A stretch of 64,000 nt of DNA, taken from Rallus limicola (taxonomy: Eukaryota > Chordata > Aves > Gruiformes > Rallidae). The stretch covers positions 100,162,211 to 100,226,210 of the forward strand of contig JAKCOZ010000001.1 of assembly GCA_022605955.1 (NCBI GenBank). Reading direction: 5' to 3'. Each line of letters opens with the position of its first letter. The stretch's first letter is position 1. Shown here piece by piece: positions 11,398 through 23,425 of the stretch. The notes under the pieces were generated by a model. That model did no database searches, was not told the origin of the DNA, and saw only the letters and a program-made list of their open reading frames with translations. Made by a program: the position numbers and the translations under genes.

Positions 11398-12690
11398 TGT
11401 TCTAGTGCAGTCTGTATCAACCCATAGTGAATGGTAAGGGCTGTGGTTCTACCTGTGGGGCAGCCAAGTCCAGGTGTCCAAGACACCTTTCCATGTGGAA
11501 GCAAACAGTGGCTTACAGTCTGCTGCCAAAGGAATAGAAAAGAAGCACTGACCAAAGCAGTTGTGGTGTATCACCTGCCTGCCTTTGAATACAGTTCATA
11601 TTGGAGTTCTAGTATGTCCAGCATGGCAGCACGCAGTGGTGAAGTGTTATTTTCAGGCTACAATAGTTTACTGGTAGTCTTCATCTTCTGTCAGGCTTTT
11701 TGCTGACTATATGGGACTATTAAAGGGTGATTAAGTCTTGCCAATTACTTCTTTATTCTCCAGTTAATGGGGATGAGAGGGTCTTGGATGGTGCACTATT
11801 GCTGCCAGTGCACCATCATGGTAGCAGCTGGCACCTGCTTTTCATAGACACACAGTAAACCTACCACAGAAGGATCATCTGAGAGGACATGCAAGGTAAA
11901 TAGGCAAGGTAAACAGTTGTTGATTCTTCTCTGCATTCAGGTTGGCTACACCAAAGGACAACTTGTACCCTTTTGGGTTCTTGAAGTATCCTCTTCTGAG
12001 GATGCGCCAGGCAATCTGTTCCATACAGATCTGTTCCACCCACTAGACCTACTTGTTTCTTTTCTTTGCTTGGATGGAGGCAGAGCCCCTGTGTTGCTGG
12101 TTAGAGCATTCATTATCCTATTCCTGTAATTGAAAACCAGAAATCCCTTCATCAGGATCAGAAGTGGAAATATCCTCAGACCTTTTGCTGTATTTGAGGG
12201 AGTAACCTTTCAGATGTATGCTTTTTGTCCACTGCTTTTCCTCACAAGTCAACTACCTCCAATGTAGAAGCCCATGTAGGTGCATCACCCCTCTTTCTTG
12301 TGCCCTCCCTGTGGTTATGCAACTAGAACTAGAAGGTGGTATATGGCATACACCCATGGTGCCCTTTGCCTTTTCTCTGACTCCATAGGGCACTTGTGAT
12401 AGCTGAGACATCAGCCTATAAGAGAGATGACTTTTTTTCCATAAGTTGCTGGACCTGTCAGGACACTTTATCTATAGCAAGACAAGCCAGTAGTTTTGGG
12501 AAGGGAGACTCTCTTCAATTTACCAGGGCTAGTCAGTCTATTCTCAGTTGTTGCCTCAATGTCTGCCCGGTCCATTATTAGGGTGCTGATGTTGCCAGCA
12601 GCTCCACTGAGGACATTGGGGTTGCTCTATAGTATGTAATGGCCGCGTCTTCTATAGTACAACTTAGAGACGAGTGAATTTAAAACAAAT
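11398..12690 (-). mobile_element. Degenerate ERVL-like internal (pol-type) sequence
   Basis: A heavily decayed retroviral internal region read on the minus strand, ending at the LTR remnant. Translation of the minus strand near 11560-11380 gives pieces such as HYGLIQTALEQG, which fit a reverse-transcriptase segment of ERVL-type pol; the upstream frames are broken by many stops and frameshifts. The longest minus-strand frames are only 60-68 codons (11555-11370, 12043-11861, 12152-11946). Order on the minus strand is internal sequence, then LTR 3' part, as in a provirus whose segment between pol and the end of the 3' LTR was deleted. The outer edge near 12690 is approximate. No function survives, and no intact gag, pol or env frame exists. 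ERVL assignment is by family resemblance, not by search. Confidence 0.6.
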
Positions 12691-15600
12691 CAGTTTGACA
12701 TTAAAGACCTGAAATTTGCACATTAATGTATTTATGCATGTTTCAAGGGATTTACCTCAGTCTGGCTCTACTCTGGTCCTGTCAGCAGCAGTTGAAGATA
12801 CAGATGCTTATGAAGTCCAATGTTAGTTTACCTTAATTCAAAAGGGATGCGATTCTGTCCTCTGAGACTATTCTGCAATGCAAACCAAAACAATGTGAAA
12901 GGGGATAAGAGATGTTTGGTTCAAAAGTGTGTTCCTGACCTGAACCAAAATGTTAATGTACTTAGTTAAGCATGCAAGCCTACTCTACTGTAACTTGCTC
13001 CACAGAAAATTAGCTGAACTAAATGGCATCACGCATATCTTACTTTTTTTCCATATATTCTGGCAGTAAATACCTCTAATGCTGAGCACACTATACCTGT
13101 ATTCCTGTAGCTCCTGTGTGGTATAACTCATGTAAGCACATGTAACATTCTTTATTCTATTAGCACAAGAATCTTTTTGAAGCAACTCTTGGGCTTACAT
13201 TTATGCACGTGAAGCTAAAATGAGATAAAAGAACGGAAATTTATATCCTTAAAAAAAAGAGGTTTGGAAGCTTTTTGTGGCTTCTGAGGTTCTTGTGTCT
13301 CATTTTGAAATACATAAGCTTCAACAACGTTTCAAGAAAAATAAGTTTTGGACAAACTTGATAAAGTTTAATTATATAATAGAAAACAAATAAAGCTTGA
13401 GAAAAAGTGACATTGAAGAGTTGTACAAAACAATGCAAGGCTTCAATGGAAAATTCCTGTTAGAACCTTTTCTAGCTCATATAAACTGTTTCTTTTATCT
13501 AGTTTTCAGGCCATGGTCAAAGGTGTGTTTTGATGTGCTTGAGGGCTTCTGAGCATCTCTTGTGCCACTGACACACACCTGTAATCTAAACTGCTTACTT
13601 AAAATTCTGTAGCTGTGTACAGTTGACAGGTGTGAACAGGTTGATAAAATCACAGTCTGATAATATAGCAAGATGGAAGATAACAGCAGTTATGGAAAAA
13701 GAATATGGACAAAATAAAAGTTTGAGTTAAATAGAATAATTTTGGTAGCTGGATCACCAGAAATGTATGAATGTAGTCTCTGATATTTTACAAATTAAAA
13801 ATATGTACTTAACTTAGTATATAGAAATATGATGTTCTCAGGAGAAGATTAATTTAGTCTTCCAGAAAAATGTATTACTTTAGAAGTTGCTTTTAGAAAT
13901 CAATGTTATCTGTGGATTAAAGTAATGAAGAAAGACCCCTGCCCATATTTTTTCATGCTAATTACTTCTGCACTGCTTTTTGAGAAATGATTGTTTCTTG
14001 GATGCATTTTTTTAGGCTAATAGCTTAACATTTGGTACATTTGATTTGAATAATTCTGTACCACCATCAATACAGTATTAGTCAATTTCCTTGATCAAAT
14101 ACTGCACTATTTTGACAGAAAAATCTATTTTATGGGTCTGCCCATTTTTTTTCGATCAGTGGAAGAAATTCTTTTTGCAGCATCTGTAATAATGTCAAGG
14201 TTTTTCATAGGACAAAACACTCTGGATATTTTTAGAATATAAGATAAGGACCTCTAAAAAGCAAAAAATTTGTGATTTTTTTTTAAATTCAAGAAATATA
14301 CTTTAAAAATATTCATGGCCAACATGAGTTTCAGAGAATTTCAGTCAAAACCCTCAAGTAACTCTCTTTTACTTATGAAAAACAAGTATCTGTATAGCAG
14401 GGAAGTGATACTGCCATGTTTTCAAGTCTGTAGTACAGTCAGCATTCTGACAAAGGCAATAAAACTTCCCAGATTTTGGGGGCTGAGACATTCTATCTTT
14501 TGTATTACTCCTTTTACATCTGTGTGGCTTTCCACTGGAGGTTCTGGGGCAGGGACTCTATTCAGGACATCCAGTAAAACCTTGTACCTGATAATCATAA
14601 TTGCAGACCTAATAGATTTTTCTCTTTGAGCAATATCTTGTGTTCTTGTCTTTCTACTGTTCTTATGTCCACCAGGTCAATTTCCATAATGTTAGGTATA
14701 TCTACTTGGTGATACAGTAGATACAAAAAACAACCTCAAAACCAACCCAAATTCACATTGCTTTATATAGTTGTGTGAAAAGATGTTATAGAAGTAAAAG
14801 GTATTTCTGACAGTTGATTTTCTATAAGGAAAAAGATTTCAACATGATAGATATTCCTTTTTATTCATTTCCTGTGATTCTGGAATAACCTTACATGTGG
14901 TACAAGTACCATTTCAGCTTTAGAAGGCCAATTTACAGAAATCTTCCGGACCTCTGAGATTGTCTTGTAAAGTTGCTAAGTCTTGAGAGAAAAGAGTGAT
15001 AAATTACACGAGATAAGGTAATCAGGCCTTTGACTTTTTAATAAAATGTTTCATATTCCCTCTAGATCTCTCATTTGTCACAGTTTTCGATATTTTGTTG
15101 ATCTCAGAGGAAATAAATCATCGGCTTATCGCACTACTTTTCCTCATCCACAGGTGCATCAGCATGCATTACACATCTCAGGAAGCAAACATTTGAGGAA
15201 TTCTCAATCAAGAAGCTTAAGATGTGATGCTTTACTACCTAGCACTTTGATTGATGGTCTCAGGGGTAGCACAGATTTTGTGTTTGCTCTCATCAAACTC
15301 AATAAATTTAGAGTAGGCAGCTGCAGTTTAACTGAGAGATCTCTTGCCGCCAAAAGTATATCTCCTTTGAAAAAAAACCAAAGAAAACCCCTCAACCCTC
15401 CCCCCGCCCCCAACCCCAAACAAAAGAAACCCTTGTCACTTTAGTTAAGGTGCTATTTCTTCCAGGATTTAAAAACAGATATCTCAGTGTCCATTGCACA
15501 GTAAATTAGCAGTAAGCACCTTATTTTCTGTAGAGTAGGTGGTTAAAATTTATCAAAACAATGGAAACCGAATTGGCTTGTATTTTGAAAGCTATGTATT

Positions 15601-16299
15601 CCTTTCACTTCCTACAGCTAATTTCTTAAATTAAATTATGTGCTCATAAATGTGTTTAGCTGTGCTTGAAGCTCTCAGGACCTGGAAAGATAAGAGCAAA
15701 GGATAAAATTTCGTTTAAGCATTGTCTTGTTTACATGATTCTAACAATACAAGTACGAGGGACTGTTACTTTTGAGTGAAAAGACTTCTGTGTAGGTCAT
15801 ATATTTTGTTCTGCTGTGAATGCAGAGTCTTGATGCAATAAACCTCATGTGTCAACGATTCTCCATTGATTATGTGAGCTTTCCCATTGCGCTCTTCAGG
15901 ATTAAGATTTTCATGCAATTGTCATGGTCATAATTTAAATAGTATTAACAACAGCTATCATTACCTTTAAGCTTTAAAGCTATAATGAATTTGAATTTGG
16001 ATCAGATGCAGCAGATGTGTTTTTGAAATCCCTTTACTATGAATGGTCTTCCAAGGTGGTTAGAATTTTTGGTACAAGACAGCTTAGGAAAAGTGCTTTA
16101 AGGCATTAGGGAGCTGTCTTAGTTTTTGCTTTTGACAGATTTGGACATGCTTTTGACAATTTTTGTTCATGTATCATTTGAATTGTACTTAATATTGAAA
16201 GCCTATAGAGATTGTGTTATCCATTTTATTAACAAAGTCTCAAAGGTCTATTTGTAAGTATTGTATAGTATTAATTTATGAGACACAAAAATAGATGAA
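12691..16299. other. AT-rich non-coding stretch, no gene seen
   Basis: No supported gene. The longest frames are 15046-15444 (plus, 132 codons) and 14315-14629 (plus, 104 codons). Neither shows a domain, a coding-type composition or flanking splice signals that convince me. The first ends in a low-complexity Pro/Lys tail created by an A/C-rich stretch (15370-15425). Confidence 0.6.
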
Positions 16300-16380
16300 G
16301 AACTATTATTCCTACTTTAGACTTGGAAACTAGTCCCTTGGAGAAATTGTATGGACCTCCATTTAACACATGTGCATTTA
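16300..16380 (+). repeat. Possible MIR-like SINE scrap
   Basis: The order 'attattcctactttag' then 'cttggaaacta' resembles the MIR core segment that reads as a conserved T-rich block followed by 'gaggaaactgag'. The similarity is short and diverged, as expected for ancient MIR/CORE-SINE relics in bird genomes. A chance match is possible. Confidence 0.3.
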
Positions 16381-17356
16381 CGTATTATTGTAACACAAGT
16401 GAAGTGTGTCAAATTCAAGAGCTCAATCTATGGGTTCTCAAAATCAATGCATTAGATAAAATACGCTATCCTATATTAAGGCATCATATCAGCATGTAAC
16501 CTTCTGGTTTGGAAGGTTTATGTTTAGATCTATTGGAAGCTTAAAGGGTTGAACTCTAGTTCATGAAAATCTCCTGTGAGTTCTAACATTCTGTAGAAAG
16601 AATTTGTTTCATCAGGCAAAATGTTCAGATAAATGAGCTGTGGAGATTCTACTACTGCAGAATCTGTTTGCTCCTGGTTCCTTATTTTTGCATCACATCT
16701 TCAAGCAACTGTCATCCACTTCAGTTTCAGCAAACTACTCAGTGAAATCTGTGTTCTGATGAAAATATTTCCATTACTTTTTTCTAAGTTGAAATCAGAC
16801 AAAATAAGCAAGAATATGGCTACGCACAATTAAAAATGGCCAATATGCTGTGAAACCACTCAGAGCTGTATAGTTCTGATAGCAGGCTATAAGGCAGGAG
16901 AGTTTTATTGCTAAAAGTAGGACAGCTTCAGCATATAAACTGAAGGGTATCCAGAATGTCAAACAAGCATAACTCCCATTTGTTTAATTCTTTCACCTTA
17001 AGCCAGAAAATGTCAACTAAACCCAGAAACTCTTTTACTGTTGTCAAATATTCTTCATTGATGTAGGGCTTAATCTTGTACAGTACAGTGAGCTTTAAAC
17101 ATGAGTTCATTTGTTGAAATTAACTCTGAAAAGCTAATGAAAAAAATGGTTATATTCAGAAGTGATATATCACATCTTTAAAATTGCCTCCTGTAAACTA
17201 TTCCACAGTGTTTTAGTATGCTTCTGACTGGGTCTTTTTAGAAATTCCTTTAGCTCAATTTACTTCTAACGTTTTACAGTCAAAGCCCTAGGGAACAGAG
17301 AAATTAATTTCACAAATGGATTTCAGGTAGGTTTGGTATGCAGCTTTTGCTTGGGT
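16381..17356. other. AT-rich non-coding stretch
   Basis: No gene recognised. A minus-strand AATAAA occurs near 16900, about 450 bp downstream of the exon-like minus-strand segment at 17357-17558. It would serve as its polyadenylation signal if that segment is a real terminal exon. Confidence 0.5.
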
Positions 17357-17558
17357 TCAGTATGGTGTTACATTAAAGGGATGGAGGTATTCCTTCTGGC
17401 ACAGGTATCGTGAGTCATCTCGGCAGTCAACACAACGCCGTGAGTCTGGACACTCCTCATTTTTTAAGATGGAGGGACTGATGTACTGTATTTTAAAAAG
17501 GTTGTGTCTATTCCTTGACTGTAGTAGTAGTCTGGAGTACCAACCTGGCAGGGTACAA
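17357..17558 (-). other. Candidate terminal coding exon, cysteine-rich (unconfirmed)
   Basis: On the minus strand a strong acceptor-like signal (pyrimidine tract ending TTCTTTCAG, AG at 17560-17559) precedes a 66-codon open frame that ends at a TGA at 17359-17357. The frame begins CTLPGWYSRLL and its second half is cysteine-rich, with EECPDSRRCVDC followed by DDSRYLC. A possible N-glycosylation site NVT lies two residues before the final PY. The stretch 17405-17450 also keeps several CpG dinucleotides in an otherwise CpG-poor, AT-rich region. This could be the last exon of a secreted or extracellular protein, or a chance frame. I do not recognise a family, and no neighbouring exons were found. 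Confidence 0.2.
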
Positions 17559-20500
17559 CTGAAAGAAGGATGACAAAAATGTGCATGTCTCATGATGGTT
17601 CCCCTTGGTGATAAGGATGTTTTATTTAGTGAATGCTTGGGTTTTCTAAGTGTAAAAGCTTCACTCTCTCTTTATGGCTTATGTCCAGCAATATAAAGGA
17701 AGGAAGGGGCTAATATTGTCCAATTACAACTATGAAGTTAATGTAATTCTGTGGATTTGGGAATATGAACTGTAGAAAATAGAAGATCTGTTTTCCCCAC
17801 TTTTATCTTAAAACTTTGCCAGTGGAACATGTCTGGCATGTGGCTTTGCTGGTTGTTATCAGTAGAAAGTAGTCCTCTTCAGAGGTTGGTCTTATGGATC
17901 TGATGCTGATGTGAGATAAATCTTTGGCACTGATTTCATCTGGAACATTTTGGTCTCCCCTCTATTAGAAACAGATGTGGATTCCATCATACTTTAAATA
18001 TAGCAAACTGCTCTAATTTATATATTGATGATAAAAAAAGGTATTTGTCAGAAAGTTAGTTCCAGTCATTCCTTTTCAACTATACCAGTAAATGATCCTG
18101 TGTCAGCTTACTAGCTAGGTAATTACACTTGCCCTAGCTTGCAGATATAAACCAGTGCACAGGCATATTTTAATTGTAAATTGTGACTATAAGAATTCAT
18201 TAAAAAAAAAAAAAAAAGTATTACCCCTTCATTATTCAATAGTGGCTTAAATAAGTTTTTGTACTTAAACCTGTGAATTATATTGACATCTTATGATGTA
18301 TGTGCACGGCTGCCTTTGCAGTTCCTAAAACTTTTAGCAATAAGCCACTCTTTAAAGGTAAGCCTTCAAGCCCTGTTTGGGTTATGGGGCTGTTTTCCTT
18401 TCAATGACAAGCTTACTCCCAGAATAGCTTATGAAGAATGCTAACTATCATCCCTGCAAGCCATCATCTTTTGCTACTGAATTGTTCTTAAAGAGTTTTT
18501 ACCTACATGATCTGCTTGCACTGTTATAGTTTGTTGTTGAAATAATTAAGTTCAGAAGCTCTTATGATTTGAAAGGATGAAAAGGACAGCTGTTAGAGCT
18601 AAGTAATGCCTTCTGCCAAGCACATGTAGCAGTAGATTATTTATCATAGAAAATATTGAGTAAGAATATATCCAGCAGCAAGGATTTCATCTGTTGTTTT
18701 ATAGAACATAGTCAACTTTTATTTGCTGATATTCAAAACTGCAGTGGTGTTCTGTATGATATTACAGCTTAATCTATTCTAAATGGATTACTTGTGTGAA
18801 AATATTTAAAGAAATCACAAAGCAATCTTGAATTTCAAAATACTCTGTGCTTCAAATTCCATTTATGATCAAATTTTAAAGTTTTCAAGATACAAAATAT
18901 TAAACCTGCACTGCATAGTTTCTTTGACCATTAATAGTTACATTTCTTTGTACAGTAAGGTGATTTTTATGAGTGATATATTAGAATACTGAAGACTTGG
19001 AGAGTATCAGTTGTTTAAGGATAGTGGTCATGCACATGATAAATCTTATTTTTCATGAAGTTATACTTCACATTTATTAATCTACAAAAACCTGGCATGT
19101 AATTTAAACCTTGTAAAATTGGACCAAAAGATACATATCTTAAAACATGTAATCAAAGTCACTTGTCTTTTAATAAAATTGTAAATGGTTTGTTTACAGA
19201 ACTAGCATTCTCTCATGTTGATGTATAAAGGTGTAGCTGTATAAAGTTTTTGATTGTTGAGTTGTTTTAGAAGAACATTATTTTTAACATCCATGAGCAG
19301 TTATTGTACACACAAAGCTCTTAGCCTCCTTAATGGAATACAGAAACATGAGGTACCACACAGGAACTAGATTAAAGCTGAATGTTGCAGACTTTCTTGC
19401 AAGTACTGTAGCTCACACTGCAGGCAGCATTATAATAAATATGGAATTATCTAACTCTAGATAACAATAGCAAATATAAAACTCTTTTCATGTCTATGGA
19501 ACTTTGAAAAAGAACTGAAGACATAATGATAAGGACAAGAAACATATTTTTATGGAAGGTGTTATCCCCTGTCATGATAATAAATTGTTAGTTGCTATTA
19601 TTTTAGCAACTTGAACTGAAATTTGAAAATAAGGAAAACAAAGCCAAAACATTAGCCTTTTTTTTCTAATAGATTGGTACCAAATTGTCTTCTCTTTCCC
19701 CAAGTGAAGTCAAAAGGAAATAGTTGCCACTTAAGTCATCTCTGAGCTTCAGTCTCCTAATAGACAAATGAGAGTCGTGATGTGTCAGCGTCATTCTGAT
19801 ACTGTGGTGTAGGCTTGGGTAATGGCTTGTGAATAGCACTAAGATGACTCAGAAAGGCTGCTACAAGTTTTAGCTTGGAGAATATCTGTCTTTCGGTGGA
19901 GAGGAAGATGTGGTTCAGATGTTCCTTCTGTGGCAGGATCTGAGCAGATTAGCAATGTAATGACAATACCATGAGTAAGCGTTTTTTATGGTTGTCACTG
20001 TATGGGACAAATAAATGAGATACCAAATATAGCTCAAGATTTTTGATGTATTGCTTTTTATGTAGTTTTTTGTAGGATAGTTTTTCAGACCTCTGGATTT
20101 TAGAACTTTTGAGAGTGAGAAGTTGGAGATTTATTGTAGGGGAGGACCCTGTCAATGACCTTTTTGCCAGACCCTTTGATACCTATCGTGTCTATATCTT
20201 TAGAAACTATTTCTGAATGACTGTGTATACCATGCACTTTGTATTTTATAAAAAGCAGTAATTTTTCTTTGAAAAGAGAAGTTGGAGATTCTTGGGGGGA
20301 ATTTAAATCAGCTTTGCAAAAATTCTGTGAAGCTGGGAATAAAACCTTTATTTAGTGATTCAAGATTTACATGTAGAAGTCGTTCAGGGATTCAACAGGA
20401 AGATGAATAAAGTAAACCACCAGGTATGTGGATCAGTTAAGGGCAGAATTAATGCTAGAGCCAATTATACAGACAATAAATAGACAGAAGGATTTGAACA

Positions 20501-23392
20501 ATATCTGATAGAATTTTTTAAGTTTTCCCTTTCCTATTGCATAATTAAATGCAGGCATCTACACATGAATGCACATATCTATATCTATATCTATATAAAT
20601 TTTGCAAGAGTTTATTGAAGATTTTGTGTGGGGAAAAAACGAATTGTTAGGACTGACTCTTTGCTGTCAGCATTATGTGAGTGATTGCTTAATTCCTGGG
20701 GTTTTGTTCCTAAATCAGAAAACTGTGGCTCTGTAGGCATAAAACTGTAATGTAACAGCAACGTACATTTTAAGTGGTTGCTCATTCCTGTAAAAAAAGT
20801 CATTAATCATTAAGTGTTAATGAAACTGAAAGGTTGAAGTAGGTGATTCTCTTAATATATACAGCAATTGTAAGTAGCTGTGACCTCCAACAGAGCTGTT
20901 GAATTAACAATCCCATTGTTTCAGACTATTAATAATTTTAATAACTTCTTCCAATTACTCTGAAATTTAAAGCTGTGACAATGGAATCTGTTGATAGAGA
21001 TAAGTTGTGGAAATCTGTGGGTTAAGACTCTTACAGAAAAAATGCTCAGGATATAGTCTATCCTTGTCTTTGCTTCCAGGCAAATATAGCTTAAGAGTCA
21101 GTGTCCAGTCTGCAAAACTGTACTGCTGTAAATTAATTCTAGCATTATAAATATATTTCAGATACCCTTATTTGTCATGAACATTATTGTGAATGTATCC
21201 CAGGGATGGTACCTCATTTGCACTGTATTAATTTGAGCTATTTTTGGAACTAGTTCATGATAGGCTGCTCATCTGTCTCCTCCAGCCCCTGTTGTGAAAA
21301 GGTTCCACATCTCACCCTGTGCTGAAGAGGAGCACTGCACCCATGCTGCACCATGGATTGTGTCTTATGCTTTTACCATCCAGGATTTGTATAGAAAGCG
21401 GCTGCACAGTCAAGTGTGAAAATCTGAAATAAAAATCCCAGCTTCAGAAGCATAAGTGGCTCCTAGTGATCAAAAGGAATAATGTCATGGAAGGAACATG
21501 TTCATGGGTAAGCAGTTAACAAACTTGTGAAATCTCAAAAGTGTTAGCAGTTGTGTTGAAGAGTTTGTAAAGGACAAATAAATACCAAATGATTGAAGAA
21601 GGAAAATACTTTGTCGTCTTTATGCAGAGAAGAAGGAGAACTAGGGTGTTATAAATATTTCTCTAAAAATTCTGGTAAATTATCAGAAGAAACAATCACA
21701 AAATTGAGATGTACTCCTAGAACATTTTGAGAAGAATAGCACACAACAGAACTTGTTGAAGAAGGCTGTGTTTCAGGCCATGTGAAAGCTCTGAAAAAAC
21801 CCAGACACCCTAGTATATGACACATATGTAGAGTTCAGCATGACTTTCATTGCCATACTCTATTTAAAGAAAAGGAATATATAGAAAATTCATTTGGAGT
21901 ACTCACTCTCTGAAGGAGTATATCAAGTGAAGCTCTGTGAGGATCTCTCTCTGGTTCTGTTTTTGTTATGCTAATTAGTTATCTGGATGGTGATGTAGAG
22001 TGACTTATTACAGTTTCAGATGTTTCTGAATGGGAGAACAGCGATGTGGTGTATTTTCAGTTTCTTTGTCACAAAAAGACTCTTGATCTGAAGCTACACT
22101 GGGCTGAGGTGCTGTCACTCGTGTTACTTCTGAACCCCACTAATGTATGATTTATAAAAGCACAAAATAACGGTAGCCTCAAATCAAGACTTTTTTCTTG
22201 CTGGGGATGAAGAAGTAAAATAAATTGCTTTTGGGGAAGACAACTGACATAACCTCCTTGAAAAACAGCTCTGTAAGATGCTTTTAAGTAAAAGGACCCC
22301 ATTGCTATGTTCCTGTATAATTTTCAAAATAAATCAGGCATGCTTCTGTCAGTGCAAAGGTGGTTATTGAGTAAAGGGTTTACCTGAGTGTCCTGCTGGC
22401 ATAGAGAAGTGAGAACACAGACTATTTTACCTAATGTCTTTCCTCTGTAAGTAGAATAAATGGCAGGAGGCCTGGCTGTTCTTGGTTCAGTAGCTGGAGC
22501 CCACATGCAATAAAAGCTTTATCTGCCTCATGAACTGTGGTAACATATAGTGAGGATGTGGCAATGGTGTGGTGGCAGCTGTGGTGCTGAGCTACATCTT
22601 GTGTGTTTCCCTTCATCCTGCACTTGGGGTGAGTGCAAAGCTACGGTTTTACACTCTACGGGAATTTTTGAGGAAGTAAAGGTGCCATAATACTAAATCT
22701 GGTACAGTGGGTTCATTTATTCTTACACTGAGCAGGGCTAGGAATTAAGTGTATGCTTTAAGATGGCTTTCCTGTCAGTCAAACCCCAGAGTGCTGTGGA
22801 CCACAGTAGGTGTTTTGAATACTGCTTTGAGTGCAAATAATATTTAAGAATCTTATTTGAACATTTGTGGCATAAAAATAAAGATGTCAGAAAGAGTGCC
22901 TTTTTCTCAAGCTGCTCTTTTGTTATTCCAAGTAGGAAACAGCGGGAAGCATTGTTTTAAATCATTATAGTCCAAGTCTTTTTTTTGGTCTATTTTCTTA
23001 CATCATGCATCACACCCTATGTCACAACAGATCTTGCATCTTTCTCTGAGCATGATGAGCTGTAGTAACCACTCATGCCAAATTTCCTTGTAATGTGGAC
23101 AGTGCTGACATAATGAGGTACCTTGTTACTATATCAGAGTAAGAACATCAATAATGATTTTTAAATGTCACTATGCTTATTTGTGGCTCTACAGGTGTAT
23201 CAAATAGGTGTTTCTGATGTCTGTCAAAACAAAAAACAATTTACCAGAACATTTATATGAAAGATATTATTTCCTGCATAATTCTGCTTTTCAGAGAAAG
23301 CTGGAGGAATATTTGGCCCAATGGTCTTATTTATAACAATTGCAGCAGAGAAACTGGTTTGATCTCAGTTTATGAGTTGATAGAACAACTGG
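17559..23392. other. AT-rich non-coding stretch, no gene seen
   Basis: No supported gene. It holds a 16-A run at 18202-18217 and an (ATATCT)n microsatellite at 20575-20596. Short frames such as 20612-20803 (minus), 22069-22302 (minus) and 22431-22616 (minus) have no recognisable domains. A slightly GC-richer patch at about 21270-21370 is unassigned. Confidence 0.65.
20575..20596. repeat. Microsatellite, (ATATCT)n
   Basis: About four near-perfect copies of a 6-bp ATATCT unit. Confidence 0.85.
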
Positions 23393-23425
23393 TCTTACCC
23401 ATTTCTTATTCTGAAATGGGTAAGA
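23393..23425. repeat. Perfect 13-bp inverted repeat
   Basis: TCTTACCCATTTC and its exact reverse complement GAAATGGGTAAGA flank a 7-nt spacer. The stem would fold as a small hairpin. There is no T-run or other sign of a terminator role, and none is expected in vertebrate DNA. Confidence 0.85.

Noticed and set aside
15046..15444. Plus-strand frame of 132 codons
   Set aside because: No domain, no splice or start context, and a Pro/Lys-rich tail made by an A/C-rich stretch. An opposite-strand frame overlaps it.
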